Origin: Nesterenkonia alba DSM 19423
Lineage (GTDB): Bacteria; Actinomycetota; Actinomycetes; Actinomycetales; Micrococcaceae
Direction: 5' to 3'
Assembly (NCBI RefSeq): GCF_000421745.1
Contig: NZ_ATXP01000015.1
Location: forward strand, 1 to 58,103
DNA: 58,103 bases
Part shown: positions 13,362 through 22,814 of the stretch, in pieces
Numbering within the stretch: position 1 is the first letter of the stretch
Layout of the letters: the number at the start of each line of letters is the position of its first letter
Position numbers and translations under genes: made by a program
Notes under the pieces: model-generated
The model's database searches: none
The model's input: only the letters and a program-made list of their open reading frames with translations
Told to the model about the DNA's origin: nothing

Positions 13362-14582
13362 ATGAACGCTCTTTCCAACGGGCGGCCCCGGCCCCTACGG
13401 CGTGCACGCTGGGCTGCCATGGCCGCTTTTGCCACCAACGGTGCCCTGCCGGCTTCCCTGCTGGCCCGCTACGCGGAGGTCAAAGATGCCTTGGGCCTGA
13501 CCCCGGCGCTTTTCGGACTCTTAGTGGTCGGGTTCGGGCTGGGTGGGGCGCTGGCCCTGCACTTCCCCGGTGCGGTGTCCCGCCAGCTGGGGGTGGCCCG
13601 TTCAGCATCTTTCGGCACCGTGTGGATGGGCGGGTGGTTGCTGCTGGCGGTGATCGGGGTGCAGATCGGCAATCCCTGGGTGACACTGGTGGGTCTTGTC
13701 TGTGCTGGGGCTGGCGACGCGGTGGTCGATGTCGCGCAGAATTCCCAGGGCATTCGCGTGCAGCAGGCCTATCGGCGATCACTGCTGAACTCGATGCATG
13801 CCGGCTGGAGCATCGGGGCAGCCGCCGGTGGGGGTGTGGGGACCGCAGCGGCTGTGCTAGGTGTGCCCCTGACCGTGCACATGGCGGTATGGGGTGCCGT
13901 GTGCATCCTGGTCATGGCGATTTCGGCTCGGTTCTTCCTGCCGGGAGCGGGGCCGATGCCTGAGGCACCCGATGGGTCATCCGGGGAAGAACAGCGCACG
14001 ACGCCGGCAGCTCGCCCCACGCGTCGCCGGCTGGCGGTGATTCTGCTGCCGTTGGTGTTCGTGGCTCTGGCGGGGATCTCCGTTGAAGACATCGGAAACA
14101 ACTGGTCGGCTGTGCTGCTTTCCGCCGAGCGTGACATGCCGGCATCCTCGGCGGGTATTGGTTTAACGGTGCTGCTCTCCGCACAGTTCATGGGCCGGAT
14201 GGTGGGGGACCGGGTCATTGACTGGTTGGGTAGCCGCCGGACGCTGGTGGTGAGCTTGGCCGCCGTGGTGGCTGGTCTATTGGGCTCGGCCTGGGCCCCG
14301 ACAGTGGCACTGACACTGGTGGGGTTGGCCTTGGCGGGGTTGGGGTGCGCGGTGACTGTGCCTATTGCTTTCGCGCGGGCCGACGCCGTCCCGGGCCTGC
14401 CCGATCACAGCGGAGTCACGCTGGTCAGCTGGGCCATGCGCAGTGTGACCCTGACGCTCTCACCGGTCATTGGACTCATCACCGAACTCAGTGCCCTGCC
14501 AGTGGCGCTCTCCGTGGTGAGTCTCATCGCTGGCACCGCTTTGATCCTGCAGCTGAAACCGACCGGACCGAAGCCCAGCTGA
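13362..14582 (+). CDS. MFS transporter
   Basis: A 406-residue membrane protein with about twelve helices. It has the MFS layout with an acidic/basic central loop near residues 195-225 (EAPDGSSGEEQRTTPAARP) and a conserved second-half segment GRMVGDRVIDWLGSRR resembling the G-x-x-x-D-R-x-G-R-R loop. The LPASLLARYAEVKDALGLTPA start resembles members of the YfcJ/sugar-phosphate-like and 'MFS in actinobacterial core' groups. Substrate unknown. It diverges from the aldo/keto reductase and converges on the FMN reductase with only three bases between the stops. Confidence 0.85.
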   Translation: MNALSNGRPRPLRRARWAAMAAFATNGALPASLLARYAEVKDALGLTPALFGLLVVGFGLGGALALHFPGAVSRQLGVARSASFGTVWMGGWLLLAVIGVQIGNPWVTLVGLVCAGAGDAVVDVAQNSQGIRVQQAYRRSLLNSMHAGWSIGAAAGGGVGTAAAVLGVPLTVHMAVWGAVCILVMAISARFFLPGAGPMPEAPDGSSGEEQRTTPAARPTRRRLAVILLPLVFVALAGISVEDIGNNWSAVLLSAERDMPASSAGIGLTVLLSAQFMGRMVGDRVIDWLGSRRTLVVSLAAVVAGLLGSAWAPTVALTLVGLALAGLGCAVTVPIAFARADAVPGLPDHSGVTLVSWAMRSVTLTLSPVIGLITELSALPVALSVVSLIAGTALILQLKPTGPKPS

Positions 14583-14585
14583 ACC

Positions 14586-15119
14586 TCAGCTCTCCACGAA
14601 GGTGGTGAAAGCCTCGATGTAGTCTTTGGCTCTTTTGGTGGTCGACTCCGTGGCGGTGCCGTCGTCGTGGAACGTGCCCTCCCGTACTGATTCGGCCAGC
14701 ACCGGCGAGCCCATGAGCTTCACGCCCAGGGGCGGGAGGCACTGCCGCAGTTGCGACTGGCTGTTGATGGTCCCGAAACGCCCGGGCGAGGCCCCCGTGA
14801 TCCCCAGCTTTAACCCCGCCAGCTCAGAAGACCCACCACGGGAGAGAATATCGATCGCGTTCTTCACCGGCGCAGGGAAGGACTGGTTATGTTCCGGGGT
14901 GACCAGCAGTAGCCCGTCCACCGCAGCCACCTGTTCCTTGAACTCGGTCATCACCGATGGGAAGTCCGCATCGAGGTGACGGTCATACAACGGCAACTCC
15001 GCAATGCTGATCTCCACCATCTCAGCGCGCTGCGGTGCCTGGTCCGCAATCACCCGCGCCAACTTCCGGTTGATGGAATCCGGGGCGAGACTTCCCACGA
15101 TGTATCCGATCCGAGTCAT
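14586..15119 (-). CDS. NADPH-dependent FMN reductase
   Basis: A 177-residue flavodoxin-fold reductase that passes electrons from NAD(P)H through FMN to quinones, azo dyes or chromate-like acceptors; the real acceptor is not known. The FMN phosphate loop GSLAPDSINRKLA is at the N-terminus, and the family segment TPEHNQSFPAPVKNAIDIL is near residue 80, followed by ITGASPGRFG. I start it at the ATG of MTRIGYIVGSL (15119), the normal family N-terminus. A longer frame upstream adds residues without similarity. Confidence 0.88.
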   Translation of the reverse strand: MTRIGYIVGSLAPDSINRKLARVIADQAPQRAEMVEISIAELPLYDRHLDADFPSVMTEFKEQVAAVDGLLLVTPEHNQSFPAPVKNAIDILSRGGSSELAGLKLGITGASPGRFGTINSQSQLRQCLPPLGVKLMGSPVLAESVREGTFHDDGTATESTTKRAKDYIEAFTTFVES

Positions 15120-15190
15120 GCCACCGATGCTACAGAACCAGCGCCGCACCCTTCAGCCACAGCAGAACCCTCGCTGCGGGAACCGGCACC

Positions 15191-17152
15191 TTAAGCGCGT
15201 TGGAACACCCGGATCACGGCCCGCAGGGCCAGCACCGTCCCCCCGAAGGCCAGGATGATCCCGGCCAATTCGTACAGCGACATGATCCCCATCACACTCG
15301 GCCCAGCTTGGGATGTGATGAGCATGGCTGAAACGATCAGCGCCGCCACCGCCAACACGGCCCCGATGGCGTCGTCGAGCAGCCCGCGCATCCACACCCG
15401 GTCGGAGCTGTGCGCAAAAGGCCTCGCGTCGATGGTCAGCCGACCCTCGGTGAGTGCAGAGGTGATCTCCTCCACGCGCATGGGTAGTCGGCGGGCCACC
15501 GAAGCCGAGATTGCCGAGGTACCCAACGCCTGGGTGGCAACGCGACCGGGGGAGTTCTGCCGCCGCAGGATGGTGCCCATCCGGGTCCGGGCCGCTTCCA
15601 GCAGTGACATGCGCGGATTCAACAACAGCAGTGAGGACTCCACCGCCGCCAGACTCCGGAACGCGGCAGTCACCCCGGCGGGAATCCCCACCCCATGGTC
15701 GCGGGCTAAGTCGAACAGTCGGGCAAAGAGCCCGGCATCGAGCTCATTGCGCCCCTGCACCAGCGCGATCTCCCGGCCGATATCGCGCTGCAAGCGGGCG
15801 TGATCCACCGAATCCGGCACGTCAAAGGCGAGCACAAAAGCGTTCGTGGCGGTGACGGCGTCGTCGTGCACAATCCCGTGCAGCAGGGTGGCCAATACCT
15901 GCCGGGCCTCGGAATCCAGCACCCCGATCGACCCGAAATCCAACAGCCCCAGCCGCCCATCGTCTAAGAGCATGATGTTGCCCGGGTGCAGGTCTGAGTG
16001 GAACACCCCTTTGACGAAGATCCCCTCGATCAGCGCTGTGACTAGATCTTGAGCCAGTGCTTCACGGGTCGGCCAGTCGAGTGCGGCGACCCGAGGCTCC
16101 GCTTCGGTCAGCGGCACACCGTCGAGACGACTGACCACCAAAACCCGCGACGTCGTCAGCTCAGGAAAGGGCCGCGGAGTTCCGATGTAGTGCAGATCCC
16201 CTAAAGCGGCCTCCACCGCCCGGGTGTTGCTGAGCTCCTGCCGGTAGTCCAGCTCCCGACGGACCGAATCCATCAACTCGTCAACGATCGAGGTGAGGTT
16301 CATGGTCTTGGCCCACTCAAACCGCTCTTCAGCGATGATGGCGGCGTGGTGGAGCACATCGATGTCATCCCGGACCTGACCGCGGGCAGCCGGGCGCTGG
16401 ACTTTCACCACCACCCGCTCACCGGAATGCGTGGTGGCCGTGTGAATCTGAGCCACTGAGGCCGCCGCCAACGGTTCCTGCGAGAACTCAGCGAACAGGG
16501 TGTCCGGGTCTTGACCGAGCTCGGAACGGATCACCTCCCGCACTGTAGCGGTAGGAATGGGGGAGGCCTCGGTCTGCAACCTGGCCAGGGCAGAGGTGAT
16601 GTGCTCAGGCAGCAGGTCGTGCCGGGTGGCCATGAGCTGGCCGAGCTTGACGAATGTCACCCCGGAACGGTTGATCGCCTCGACCAGGGCGTCGCTGAAG
16701 TCCTGGTGGGCCGGACCCACCCGCAGCACCCGGGTCAACCCGGAAGACGACATAATCCGCGCTAACTGGCCGATTCGCCGGGCACGCCGCAACCGGTCGT
16801 AGGCACCGCGCAGCAGCTGCGGCAGGGAAGGGATCGAGGCCGTCGGCGCCAGGGCTTCCAACACGGTGAGCACAATGACGGTGGCCACATGCAACCACAG
16901 CAGGGCCAGTAGCCCACTGACCACCAGCACTGCGGGGCTCGGGGTGAACTCGCCTGCCGCGTCGATCAGCCCCAGCGCGGGGCCGAAGAGAGCCCCCAAC
17001 GGCCACAGGCTCAACACCGCCAGCACCGAGGCCACGAGGGTACGGGCCAAACTCGTCTTGGTGCCCACCACTCGGCGGGTCGACAGTGCCAAGGCGGCGG
17101 TGACGACCACCGCGGCGATGACCAGCAGAATCACCAGTACGGTCTGAGTCAT
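15191..17152 (-). CDS. UbiB/ADCK-type protein kinase-like protein
   Basis: A 653-residue member of the ABC1/UbiB atypical kinase family. It starts with three membrane helices (about residues 4-120), unlike E. coli UbiB whose helices are C-terminal. The kinase-like core has the family marks: FVKLGQLMATR, AAASVAQIH, VVVKVQRP, FHSDLHPGN and LLDFGSIG. Two helices close the protein. The start at 17152 is preferred because AAGGAG precedes it at good spacing, whereas an earlier in-frame GTG would place this inside the coding region. Family members act in isoprenoid quinone or lipid homeostasis through ATPase activity. The M50 peptidase gene follows upstream in the same orientation, 55 bases away. 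Confidence 0.9.
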   Translation of the reverse strand: MTQTVLVILLVIAAVVVTAALALSTRRVVGTKTSLARTLVASVLAVLSLWPLGALFGPALGLIDAAGEFTPSPAVLVVSGLLALLWLHVATVIVLTVLEALAPTASIPSLPQLLRGAYDRLRRARRIGQLARIMSSSGLTRVLRVGPAHQDFSDALVEAINRSGVTFVKLGQLMATRHDLLPEHITSALARLQTEASPIPTATVREVIRSELGQDPDTLFAEFSQEPLAAASVAQIHTATTHSGERVVVKVQRPAARGQVRDDIDVLHHAAIIAEERFEWAKTMNLTSIVDELMDSVRRELDYRQELSNTRAVEAALGDLHYIGTPRPFPELTTSRVLVVSRLDGVPLTEAEPRVAALDWPTREALAQDLVTALIEGIFVKGVFHSDLHPGNIMLLDDGRLGLLDFGSIGVLDSEARQVLATLLHGIVHDDAVTATNAFVLAFDVPDSVDHARLQRDIGREIALVQGRNELDAGLFARLFDLARDHGVGIPAGVTAAFRSLAAVESSLLLLNPRMSLLEAARTRMGTILRRQNSPGRVATQALGTSAISASVARRLPMRVEEITSALTEGRLTIDARPFAHSSDRVWMRGLLDDAIGAVLAVAALIVSAMLITSQAGPSVMGIMSLYELAGIILAFGGTVLALRAVIRVFQRA

Positions 17153-17207
17153 GGGCAGCTCCTTGGCCACACTCTACCGGCCACGGAGGAGACGACGACG
17201 TCGCCTG

Positions 17208-17966
17208 TCACAGCAACAGCCATACCGTCACCGCCGCACTGGCTAGGGAGAGCAGCAGAAAGAACCCCAACCAGATGAACGCCGGCAGCGGCAGCACCCG
17301 CCAGGCGCGAGCCGCCTGTGCGGCGTCGGTGCTTTGCGCCCGAGACGTGGCCCCGGGCCGGCGCGCCCCCACCGCCGCAGTGTGCACCCGGATGACATCG
17401 AAGACGCCGCGTACCCCCGCCAGCGCGTAAAACACTGCCAGGGCGGTGACCGTTAAACCAACCACCTGCGGGTCATTGACCCACCACACCACACCGGTGA
17501 TGAGCACTGAGGCCAGACATGACAGGATGCCCACCACATTGCGGGACAGCAGCAACGCGAGCACCATCACCACCTGGTAGACGGTCAGTGCGGCCCCACC
17601 GTGGCCGGTGACCAACAGCAGTGCCATCGCCGCCCCCAACAGTCCGGGGGCCGGATAGCCGGCTAATGCGGTGAACAGCATCCCCGGTCCGCGGGGTTTA
17701 CCCCGGGAGACGGTCACCCCTGAGGTGTCGCTATGCAGAGCGATCCCGGAAACCCTCCGCCCGGAGAGTACCGCGGCGGCAACATGGCCCATCTCATGGA
17801 CGATGGTGGAGGCCTGGCGAGCGATCCGCCAGATGGGTGGCACCGCGGCAAGCACGACGACGACGGCGGTGACGATCAGCACCGACTCCGGTGCAGGGTC
17901 CACCGTGGTGGTCCACCGTTCAGTGATGAATTCCCAGACGGTACCCGGCGACAGCGAGGTGAACAT
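17208..17966 (-). CDS. M50-like membrane zinc peptidase
   Basis: A 252-residue membrane protein with the zinc-binding motif HEMGH (His57, Glu58, His61) of M50-type intramembrane proteases, placed in a predicted helix after a basic segment WRIARQASTI. Four to six more helices follow. The second conserved aspartate segment of classical site-2 proteases is not obvious to me; the protein resembles the M50B-like (DUF/peptidase_M50B) group of actinobacteria. A role in regulated intramembrane cleavage is possible but not shown. It is followed on the same strand by the UbiB-like gene, so the two may be co-transcribed. Confidence 0.78.
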   Translation of the reverse strand: MFTSLSPGTVWEFITERWTTTVDPAPESVLIVTAVVVVLAAVPPIWRIARQASTIVHEMGHVAAAVLSGRRVSGIALHSDTSGVTVSRGKPRGPGMLFTALAGYPAPGLLGAAMALLLVTGHGGAALTVYQVVMVLALLLSRNVVGILSCLASVLITGVVWWVNDPQVVGLTVTALAVFYALAGVRGVFDVIRVHTAAVGARRPGATSRAQSTDAAQAARAWRVLPLPAFIWLGFFLLLSLASAAVTVWLLL

Positions 17967-18094
17967 CCCCTTAGCCTATGGTCCGCGGGGCTGAGTAGCC
18001 CACAACGGCGGGCGCTGGACCTCAGCGATTGTCCACTGAGCGGTTTTCCACACCGGTCAGCTGGAGTCAGGGTGGGAGCGCTAGGGTTGATGCC

Positions 18095-18745
18095 GTGACG
18101 ATTGAGGGATCGAGTCCAGAGCGCCGACGTCGGCAGAAACAGCTGAAGTGGACGGCGTCGTTGGTGGCGTTCGTCATCGCCAGTGCACTGCTGACTGTGC
18201 TGATGCTGCCCAACCCGTGGGCCATAGCCGCCGGGCTGGTCTTCGGGCTCGCGGCCGGGGGAAGCACCTACGGGATGCTCGCCGGACGGGAGCTGGCCAC
18301 CCAACGGCGCACCGCGGAGCTGACCACCGAACAGGCGGCTCTCAGTGAGCATCTCGACGGGATCGAAGCCACGGTGCGTACCCGCTCCACCGAGTTTCCG
18401 CCCTCCACCCATGGGCAGTTGCGCATGATGGTGGTCGGTCTGCGGGAGATCGTCCACCGCTGGGAGACCCTGCAACGGGCCCCTGAACAGCAGGACGCGG
18501 TGGCCCAGACCGTGCGGCGGCACTTGCCGCGGACCCTCGAGCTGTTTCTGGGGCTGCCCAATAGTGCCAAACCCCAGTACGCGGAGGAGTTCAAACAGCA
18601 GATCGGTGTCATGGCCGAGGCGGTCGCCAAGACCCGCGACCACGTGGTGGCCCGGGACCTCGCTGCGCTGAAGAACAACCGCATGCTGCTGGAGGAGTCG
18701 TTGACCGACCCCGACGAACGGCTGTTCAAAGAACACGGCCTGTAG
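18095..18745 (+). CDS. Hypothetical protein with two membrane helices and coiled region
   Basis: A 216-residue protein of unknown function. After a basic start (SPERRRRQKQLKWTA) come two closely spaced hydrophobic segments (about residues 18-60). A cytoplasmic-looking, charged helical region of about 150 residues follows, with ELTTEQAALSEHLDGIEATV and later helices rich in Arg and Glu. The GTG at 18095 is preferred to an earlier in-frame ATG at 18029 because it places the basic stretch and helices at the N-terminus. It diverges from the M50 gene. I do not recognise a family. Confidence 0.65.
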   Translation: MTIEGSSPERRRRQKQLKWTASLVAFVIASALLTVLMLPNPWAIAAGLVFGLAAGGSTYGMLAGRELATQRRTAELTTEQAALSEHLDGIEATVRTRSTEFPPSTHGQLRMMVVGLREIVHRWETLQRAPEQQDAVAQTVRRHLPRTLELFLGLPNSAKPQYAEEFKQQIGVMAEAVAKTRDHVVARDLAALKNNRMLLEESLTDPDERLFKEHGL

Positions 18746-18828
18746 GAAACACCGGCCGCTGACCTGCCACGGCAGTCCGCCACGCGCAGCAGCTGCTCAG
18801 CAGGGCCGGCGGTGAGACCTACCGGAGT

Positions 18829-20133
18829 TCAGGAATACCAGGCGGAGGCGTCCTCGTCGGGTTCTTCGTGCTCAGCGGCAGCCAATTCCATCTGCCGCAC
18901 CACGTCAGTGGGTGGGTTGACCATCAGCACTGCCTCGTCACGCATTTTGGTGAGCTCATCTTCGATGAAGCTGGGCAGCGCCTCGTCGAGTTCGACGTCG
19001 CGTCCTTCCTTCTCGGATAGCCGCCACCGGTGCTCGAGCAACTGGTGCATCAACTCGGCCGGTTCGAGCTTGTCCCGCAGTTCCCGTGGGATCTTGGCGA
19101 TCGTCGGCTGGAAGACATTCTGGGTCCACATATGCGCAGCGACCGCCTCGTCCCCATGCGGGTCAGTGGAGGCCCGGTACGCGTCGATCGCCGCCAGAAG
19201 ACGCCGCGCCTGGTTTTCCTGGACGTCGAGGCCGGTCAACGCCATGAGCCGGCGCTGGTGGTGCCCGGGGTCCACCACCTTAGGCCGCAGCAGCAGTTGC
19301 CCCTGGTCCCGGGCGGAACGGATGTCGTATTCCTCGACGTCGAAGCCCAGCTCATTGAGCCGCCGGATGCGTTCCTCGATGAGCCATTTCTGATCCGGGT
19401 TGAAGGCGGTGTCCCCGGTCAGCTCGGTCCACAGCCCCCGGTAGGAGTCGATGAACTGGTGGCTGGTGGCCACCGGGTCGACCTCCTCGTCAACGAACCC
19501 GCCCTCCATCAAGTCCATCAGCTCCCCGGCGATATTGACCTGGGCGACGTCGAGGTCGTGCTCCCGCTGCCCGGCGGAGAGATGTGGATGGATCTCACCG
19601 GTCTCAGCGTCCACCAGATAGGCGGCGAACTGCCCAGCGTCCCGGCGGAACAGCGTGTTGGACAGGGAGACATCCCCCCAGTAGAACCCGAGTAAGTGCA
19701 GCTCCACCATCAGCAGAGCCTGGGCGTCAATGAGTCGGGTCAGGGTGTCCTTGCGCATCATCTGGTTGAACACTGCACGGTACGGCAGAGAGAACCGCAA
19801 GTGCCGGGTGACCAACGCCGGGGAGAGCGGCTCTCCGTCCTCAGTGGTGCGCCCGGTGACCTCCGCCACCGGTTTCACACACGGGGCGCCGAGCCGACCC
19901 AACTGGCGCAGCATGCGGTACTCATGCCGGGCCGCGCGCTCGGAGGTCTCCTTGATCGCGATAATCGACCCGCCCAGGTACGCGAACCGCACAATATGCC
20001 GGGAGATCCCCCGCGGTAGGGCGGCGATGACGTCCTCGGGCCACTCCACCAGTGGCAGGTGCCACGGCAGGTCGAGCAGCTCCTGGGGGATCGTGCCCGA
20101 AGCGGTGAGGCTGAGGCCTGGCAGGGGGCTCAT
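18829..20133 (-). CDS. DUF4032 / lipopolysaccharide-kinase-like protein
   Basis: A 434-residue protein of the DUF4032 family with a kinase-like fold. Features seen are IIAIKETSERAARHEYRML (putative nucleotide Lys and following Glu), FYWGDVSLSNTLF (a DxxxxN catalytic-type loop) and AYLVDAETGEI (in place of DFG). Family members occur near trehalose or polysaccharide genes in actinobacteria. Here the protein sits 30 bases after otsB in the same orientation, suggesting the order otsA-otsB-DUF4032. The biochemical activity is not known. The length is normal and the C-terminus is acidic (EHEEPDEDASAWYS). Confidence 0.85.
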   Translation of the reverse strand: MSPLPGLSLTASGTIPQELLDLPWHLPLVEWPEDVIAALPRGISRHIVRFAYLGGSIIAIKETSERAARHEYRMLRQLGRLGAPCVKPVAEVTGRTTEDGEPLSPALVTRHLRFSLPYRAVFNQMMRKDTLTRLIDAQALLMVELHLLGFYWGDVSLSNTLFRRDAGQFAAYLVDAETGEIHPHLSAGQREHDLDVAQVNIAGELMDLMEGGFVDEEVDPVATSHQFIDSYRGLWTELTGDTAFNPDQKWLIEERIRRLNELGFDVEEYDIRSARDQGQLLLRPKVVDPGHHQRRLMALTGLDVQENQARRLLAAIDAYRASTDPHGDEAVAAHMWTQNVFQPTIAKIPRELRDKLEPAELMHQLLEHRWRLSEKEGRDVELDEALPSFIEDELTKMRDEAVLMVNPPTDVVRQMELAAAEHEEPDEDASAWYS

Positions 20134-20163
20134 GGGATGAAGCTTAGTGGGTTACCGCAGAGT

Positions 20164-20949
20164 TCACCCGGCGGTACGGGCCTCGGCGAAGACCTCCAGC
20201 ACCTCAGCCAGGGATTCCGGGGCGGGGATCCGGTAGGCGGCCCGAGTCTCACCGGGGCCTACTTTGACCCCCACATCACCCTGACCCAACACCGCGAAAC
20301 CATGCTCATCGGTGACGTCGTCGCCGGCGAAGAACACCGCATCCGGGGCAAGCTCGGCCCGCAGCTCATCGATGGCTTCACCCTTAGTGGCCAGCACCAC
20401 CACCGCCTCCAGGATCTGCTTACCTTCCTTCTGGTGGGCCCCGTCAATAATCGTCAGTGCAGACCGGGCCTCGTCGAGAATCGACTCACCCAGGGCCAGG
20501 TCCTCGATGTGCCGCACGTGGATGGCCGCCCCCGCCGGCTTGTGTTCCACCCAGGCACCCTCATAGGTGGCGGCGATCTGCTCCAGGATCCGGATGATGT
20601 CCTCCCGGGCCCGCTGCTGAGCGGAGGTGAGTACCAACGACGGCGACCCGTCGCCAAGGTCTTTCTCCGCACCATGGGAGCCCACCAGCAGAGTGCCCTC
20701 CGGCGGGGAGGCCAATTCACGCAAGCCCTCCAGGGGGCGTCCGGAGACATAGGCCAGGTGGACGCCGTCGTCGAGCCCGGCGAGCCGTTCAATGGCCGCA
20801 GCATTGGCCGGCACCGGGCGGGCCAGGTGGGCATCGGGGACCAGCTCGGCCACGCAGCCATCGAAGTCCAGGCAGATCAACACCTGCGGCTGGTGGGCCA
20901 GGGTGCGCATCGCAGCGGCGAGATCCTCGGGCAGGGCGGCATCACTCAC
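20164..20949 (-). CDS. otsB: Trehalose-6-phosphate phosphatase
   Basis: A 261-residue HAD-superfamily phosphatase that removes phosphate from trehalose-6-phosphate to give trehalose. Motif I is LDFDGCVAEL near residue 30: the two catalytic aspartates are present, but the usual Thr after DG is Cys. Motif II YVSGRPLEGL and motif IV VFFAGDDVTDEHGF are clear. It lies 82 bases downstream of otsA on the same strand and is followed by a DUF4032 gene. The pair gives the OtsAB trehalose pathway for osmotic and cell protection. Confidence 0.93.
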   Translation of the reverse strand: MSDAALPEDLAAAMRTLAHQPQVLICLDFDGCVAELVPDAHLARPVPANAAAIERLAGLDDGVHLAYVSGRPLEGLRELASPPEGTLLVGSHGAEKDLGDGSPSLVLTSAQQRAREDIIRILEQIAATYEGAWVEHKPAGAAIHVRHIEDLALGESILDEARSALTIIDGAHQKEGKQILEAVVVLATKGEAIDELRAELAPDAVFFAGDDVTDEHGFAVLGQGDVGVKVGPGETRAAYRIPAPESLAEVLEVFAEARTAG

Positions 20950-21031
20950 AGGCTCACACTTCCTTTACACAACGACGTCGGTCTCCCGCCGGCGGCACAG
21001 AACACCCGGGCAGGTGCTGACACCGGCAGCT

Positions 21032-22606
21032 TTAGGCGGCGGATGGTTTCAGCGTATCGAGACGGTCCAGGAAGTCACGCGCCCAGCGGTTGACGTTATG
21101 GGAGACCACCTGGCGGCGCAGGCTGCGCATCCGTTTCTTGGCGTCTTCGGGTTCGAGGTTCGCCGCCCGGACCATCGCGGCTTTGAGCTCCTCGACATCG
21201 TGCGGGTTGATGAGTAATGCCTGGCGTAGTTGGTCAGCGGCGCCGGTGAACTCACTGAGCACGAGGACTCCGGTGCCCATTTTTCGGGCGGCCACATATT
21301 CCTTGGCCACCAGGTTCATCCCGTCGCGCAGCGCGGTGACCAACATGACGTCGGCAGCCAGATAGAGCGCGACCATTTCCTCCACCGGGTAGGAGTGGTG
21401 CAAGTACCGCACCGCAGTGTGGCCCATGGTGTCGAATTCCCCGTTGATTCGCCCCACGGTCAGTTCAATCTCATCGCGTAGCTGCTGGTAAGAGGCGACC
21501 CCCTCCCGGGAGGGGGAGGCAATTTGAACGAGGCAGGCCTGGCCCACGGTGAGCTGACCGTCTTGGAGGAGCTCTTCATAGGCCTTGAGCCGGTGGCGGA
21601 TCCCCTTGGTGTAGTCCAACCGGTCAACGCCCAGGAACACTGTCTGGGGGTTGCCGAGCTCCTCGCGGATCTGGGCGGCCCGGGCGATGATCTTCGGGTC
21701 GTTGGAGAGTTCGACGATCTTGTCGGTGTCGATGGAGATAGGGAAGGCCTTCGCCTCGGCGATCCGGTAGGTGCCCTCTTCGGGGACTGAGAGCTGCCGG
21801 GGGGCGGTACCGCGGGCGGGGTCGGCGTTGAACCCGGCCAGGGGGGAGCCGGATTCGTCGTCGGGCTGCAGCGGGACGTAGACCTGATCGGATTTGATGT
21901 AGTAGCCGAGCCGGTCCCGTACTGCGCGCTGGAAGTTCTTCGCATCCGAATCCCGCTGAAAGCCAATGAGGTCGGCGCCGAGTAGTCCGCGCAGCACCGA
22001 GTGCCGCCACGGCAACTGGGCGAACAGCCCCGGGGGTGGGAAGGGAATGTGGTTGAAGAACCCGATGGTCAGGTCCTCGCGTAGTTCCCGCAGCATCTGC
22101 GGTACCAACTGCAGCTGATAGTCCTGGATCCAGACGGTGGCACCTTTGGCGGCCACGGTGGCCGTGGCCTCGGCGAACCGACGGTTGACCCGCCGGTAGG
22201 TGTTGAACCAGCTGCGGTGAAAGTCGGGGCGAACGATGACGTCGTGGTACAGCGGCCAGAGTGTGCCGTTGGAGAAGCCTTCGTAGTAGCCCTCGACCTC
22301 CTCGGTGCTCAGCGGCACCGGGTGCAGGTGGATGCCTTCGTGGTCGAAGGGCTGAAGGGTTTCATCGGCGGCTCCATGCCAGCCGACCCACGCCCCGCCG
22401 GAGTCGGCCATGATGGGGGCCAGCGCGGTGACCAGTCCGCCGGGGGAGCGTTGCCAGCCCACACTGCCGTCATCTTTGGTCACCCGGTTGACCGCCAGCC
22501 GGTTGGCCACCACGACGAAGTCGTAGCCGCCCTGCGGGGCTGCGACCCCGGTTTCGGGCACTTCGTGACGTGTGGTGGTTTCCCGTTCTTCTCCGGTGAA
22601 GCCCAT
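21032..22606 (-). CDS. otsA: Trehalose-6-phosphate synthase
   Basis: A 524-residue GT20 glycosyltransferase joining UDP-glucose (or ADP-glucose) to glucose-6-phosphate. The family blocks are present: VVVANRLAVNR at the start, RSPGGLVTALAP, VWIQDYQLQLVPQMLRE, GFFNHIPFPPPGLFAQLPW, VFLGVDRLDYTKGIRHRL and SEFTGAADQLRQALLINPHD. The first 25 residues are a variable extension (ERETTTRHEVPETG). Start 22606 is the most upstream ATG, and the protein could be slightly shorter. It is the first gene of the otsA-otsB-DUF4032 run. Confidence 0.95.
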   Translation of the reverse strand: MGFTGEERETTTRHEVPETGVAAPQGGYDFVVVANRLAVNRVTKDDGSVGWQRSPGGLVTALAPIMADSGGAWVGWHGAADETLQPFDHEGIHLHPVPLSTEEVEGYYEGFSNGTLWPLYHDVIVRPDFHRSWFNTYRRVNRRFAEATATVAAKGATVWIQDYQLQLVPQMLRELREDLTIGFFNHIPFPPPGLFAQLPWRHSVLRGLLGADLIGFQRDSDAKNFQRAVRDRLGYYIKSDQVYVPLQPDDESGSPLAGFNADPARGTAPRQLSVPEEGTYRIAEAKAFPISIDTDKIVELSNDPKIIARAAQIREELGNPQTVFLGVDRLDYTKGIRHRLKAYEELLQDGQLTVGQACLVQIASPSREGVASYQQLRDEIELTVGRINGEFDTMGHTAVRYLHHSYPVEEMVALYLAADVMLVTALRDGMNLVAKEYVAARKMGTGVLVLSEFTGAADQLRQALLINPHDVEELKAAMVRAANLEPEDAKKRMRSLRRQVVSHNVNRWARDFLDRLDTLKPSAA

Positions 22607-22814
22607 CTGCGGTCAGCGCCCCTTTCGACTCCTGCATCTTTCCTTCACGGTAACCCACCGGCGGGCCTTTCGGTGCAGATCAGCCGGTTTCCCCCGGACT
22701 GTTCACTGAATCACACTGGTGGTTGTGGGTTCGGAGCTGACGGGCTCACCGGCTACCATGGGACAGTTCTTCTGCCCTGACCATCGCGAGACCACACGCA
22801 CTCGGAGAGCATTT

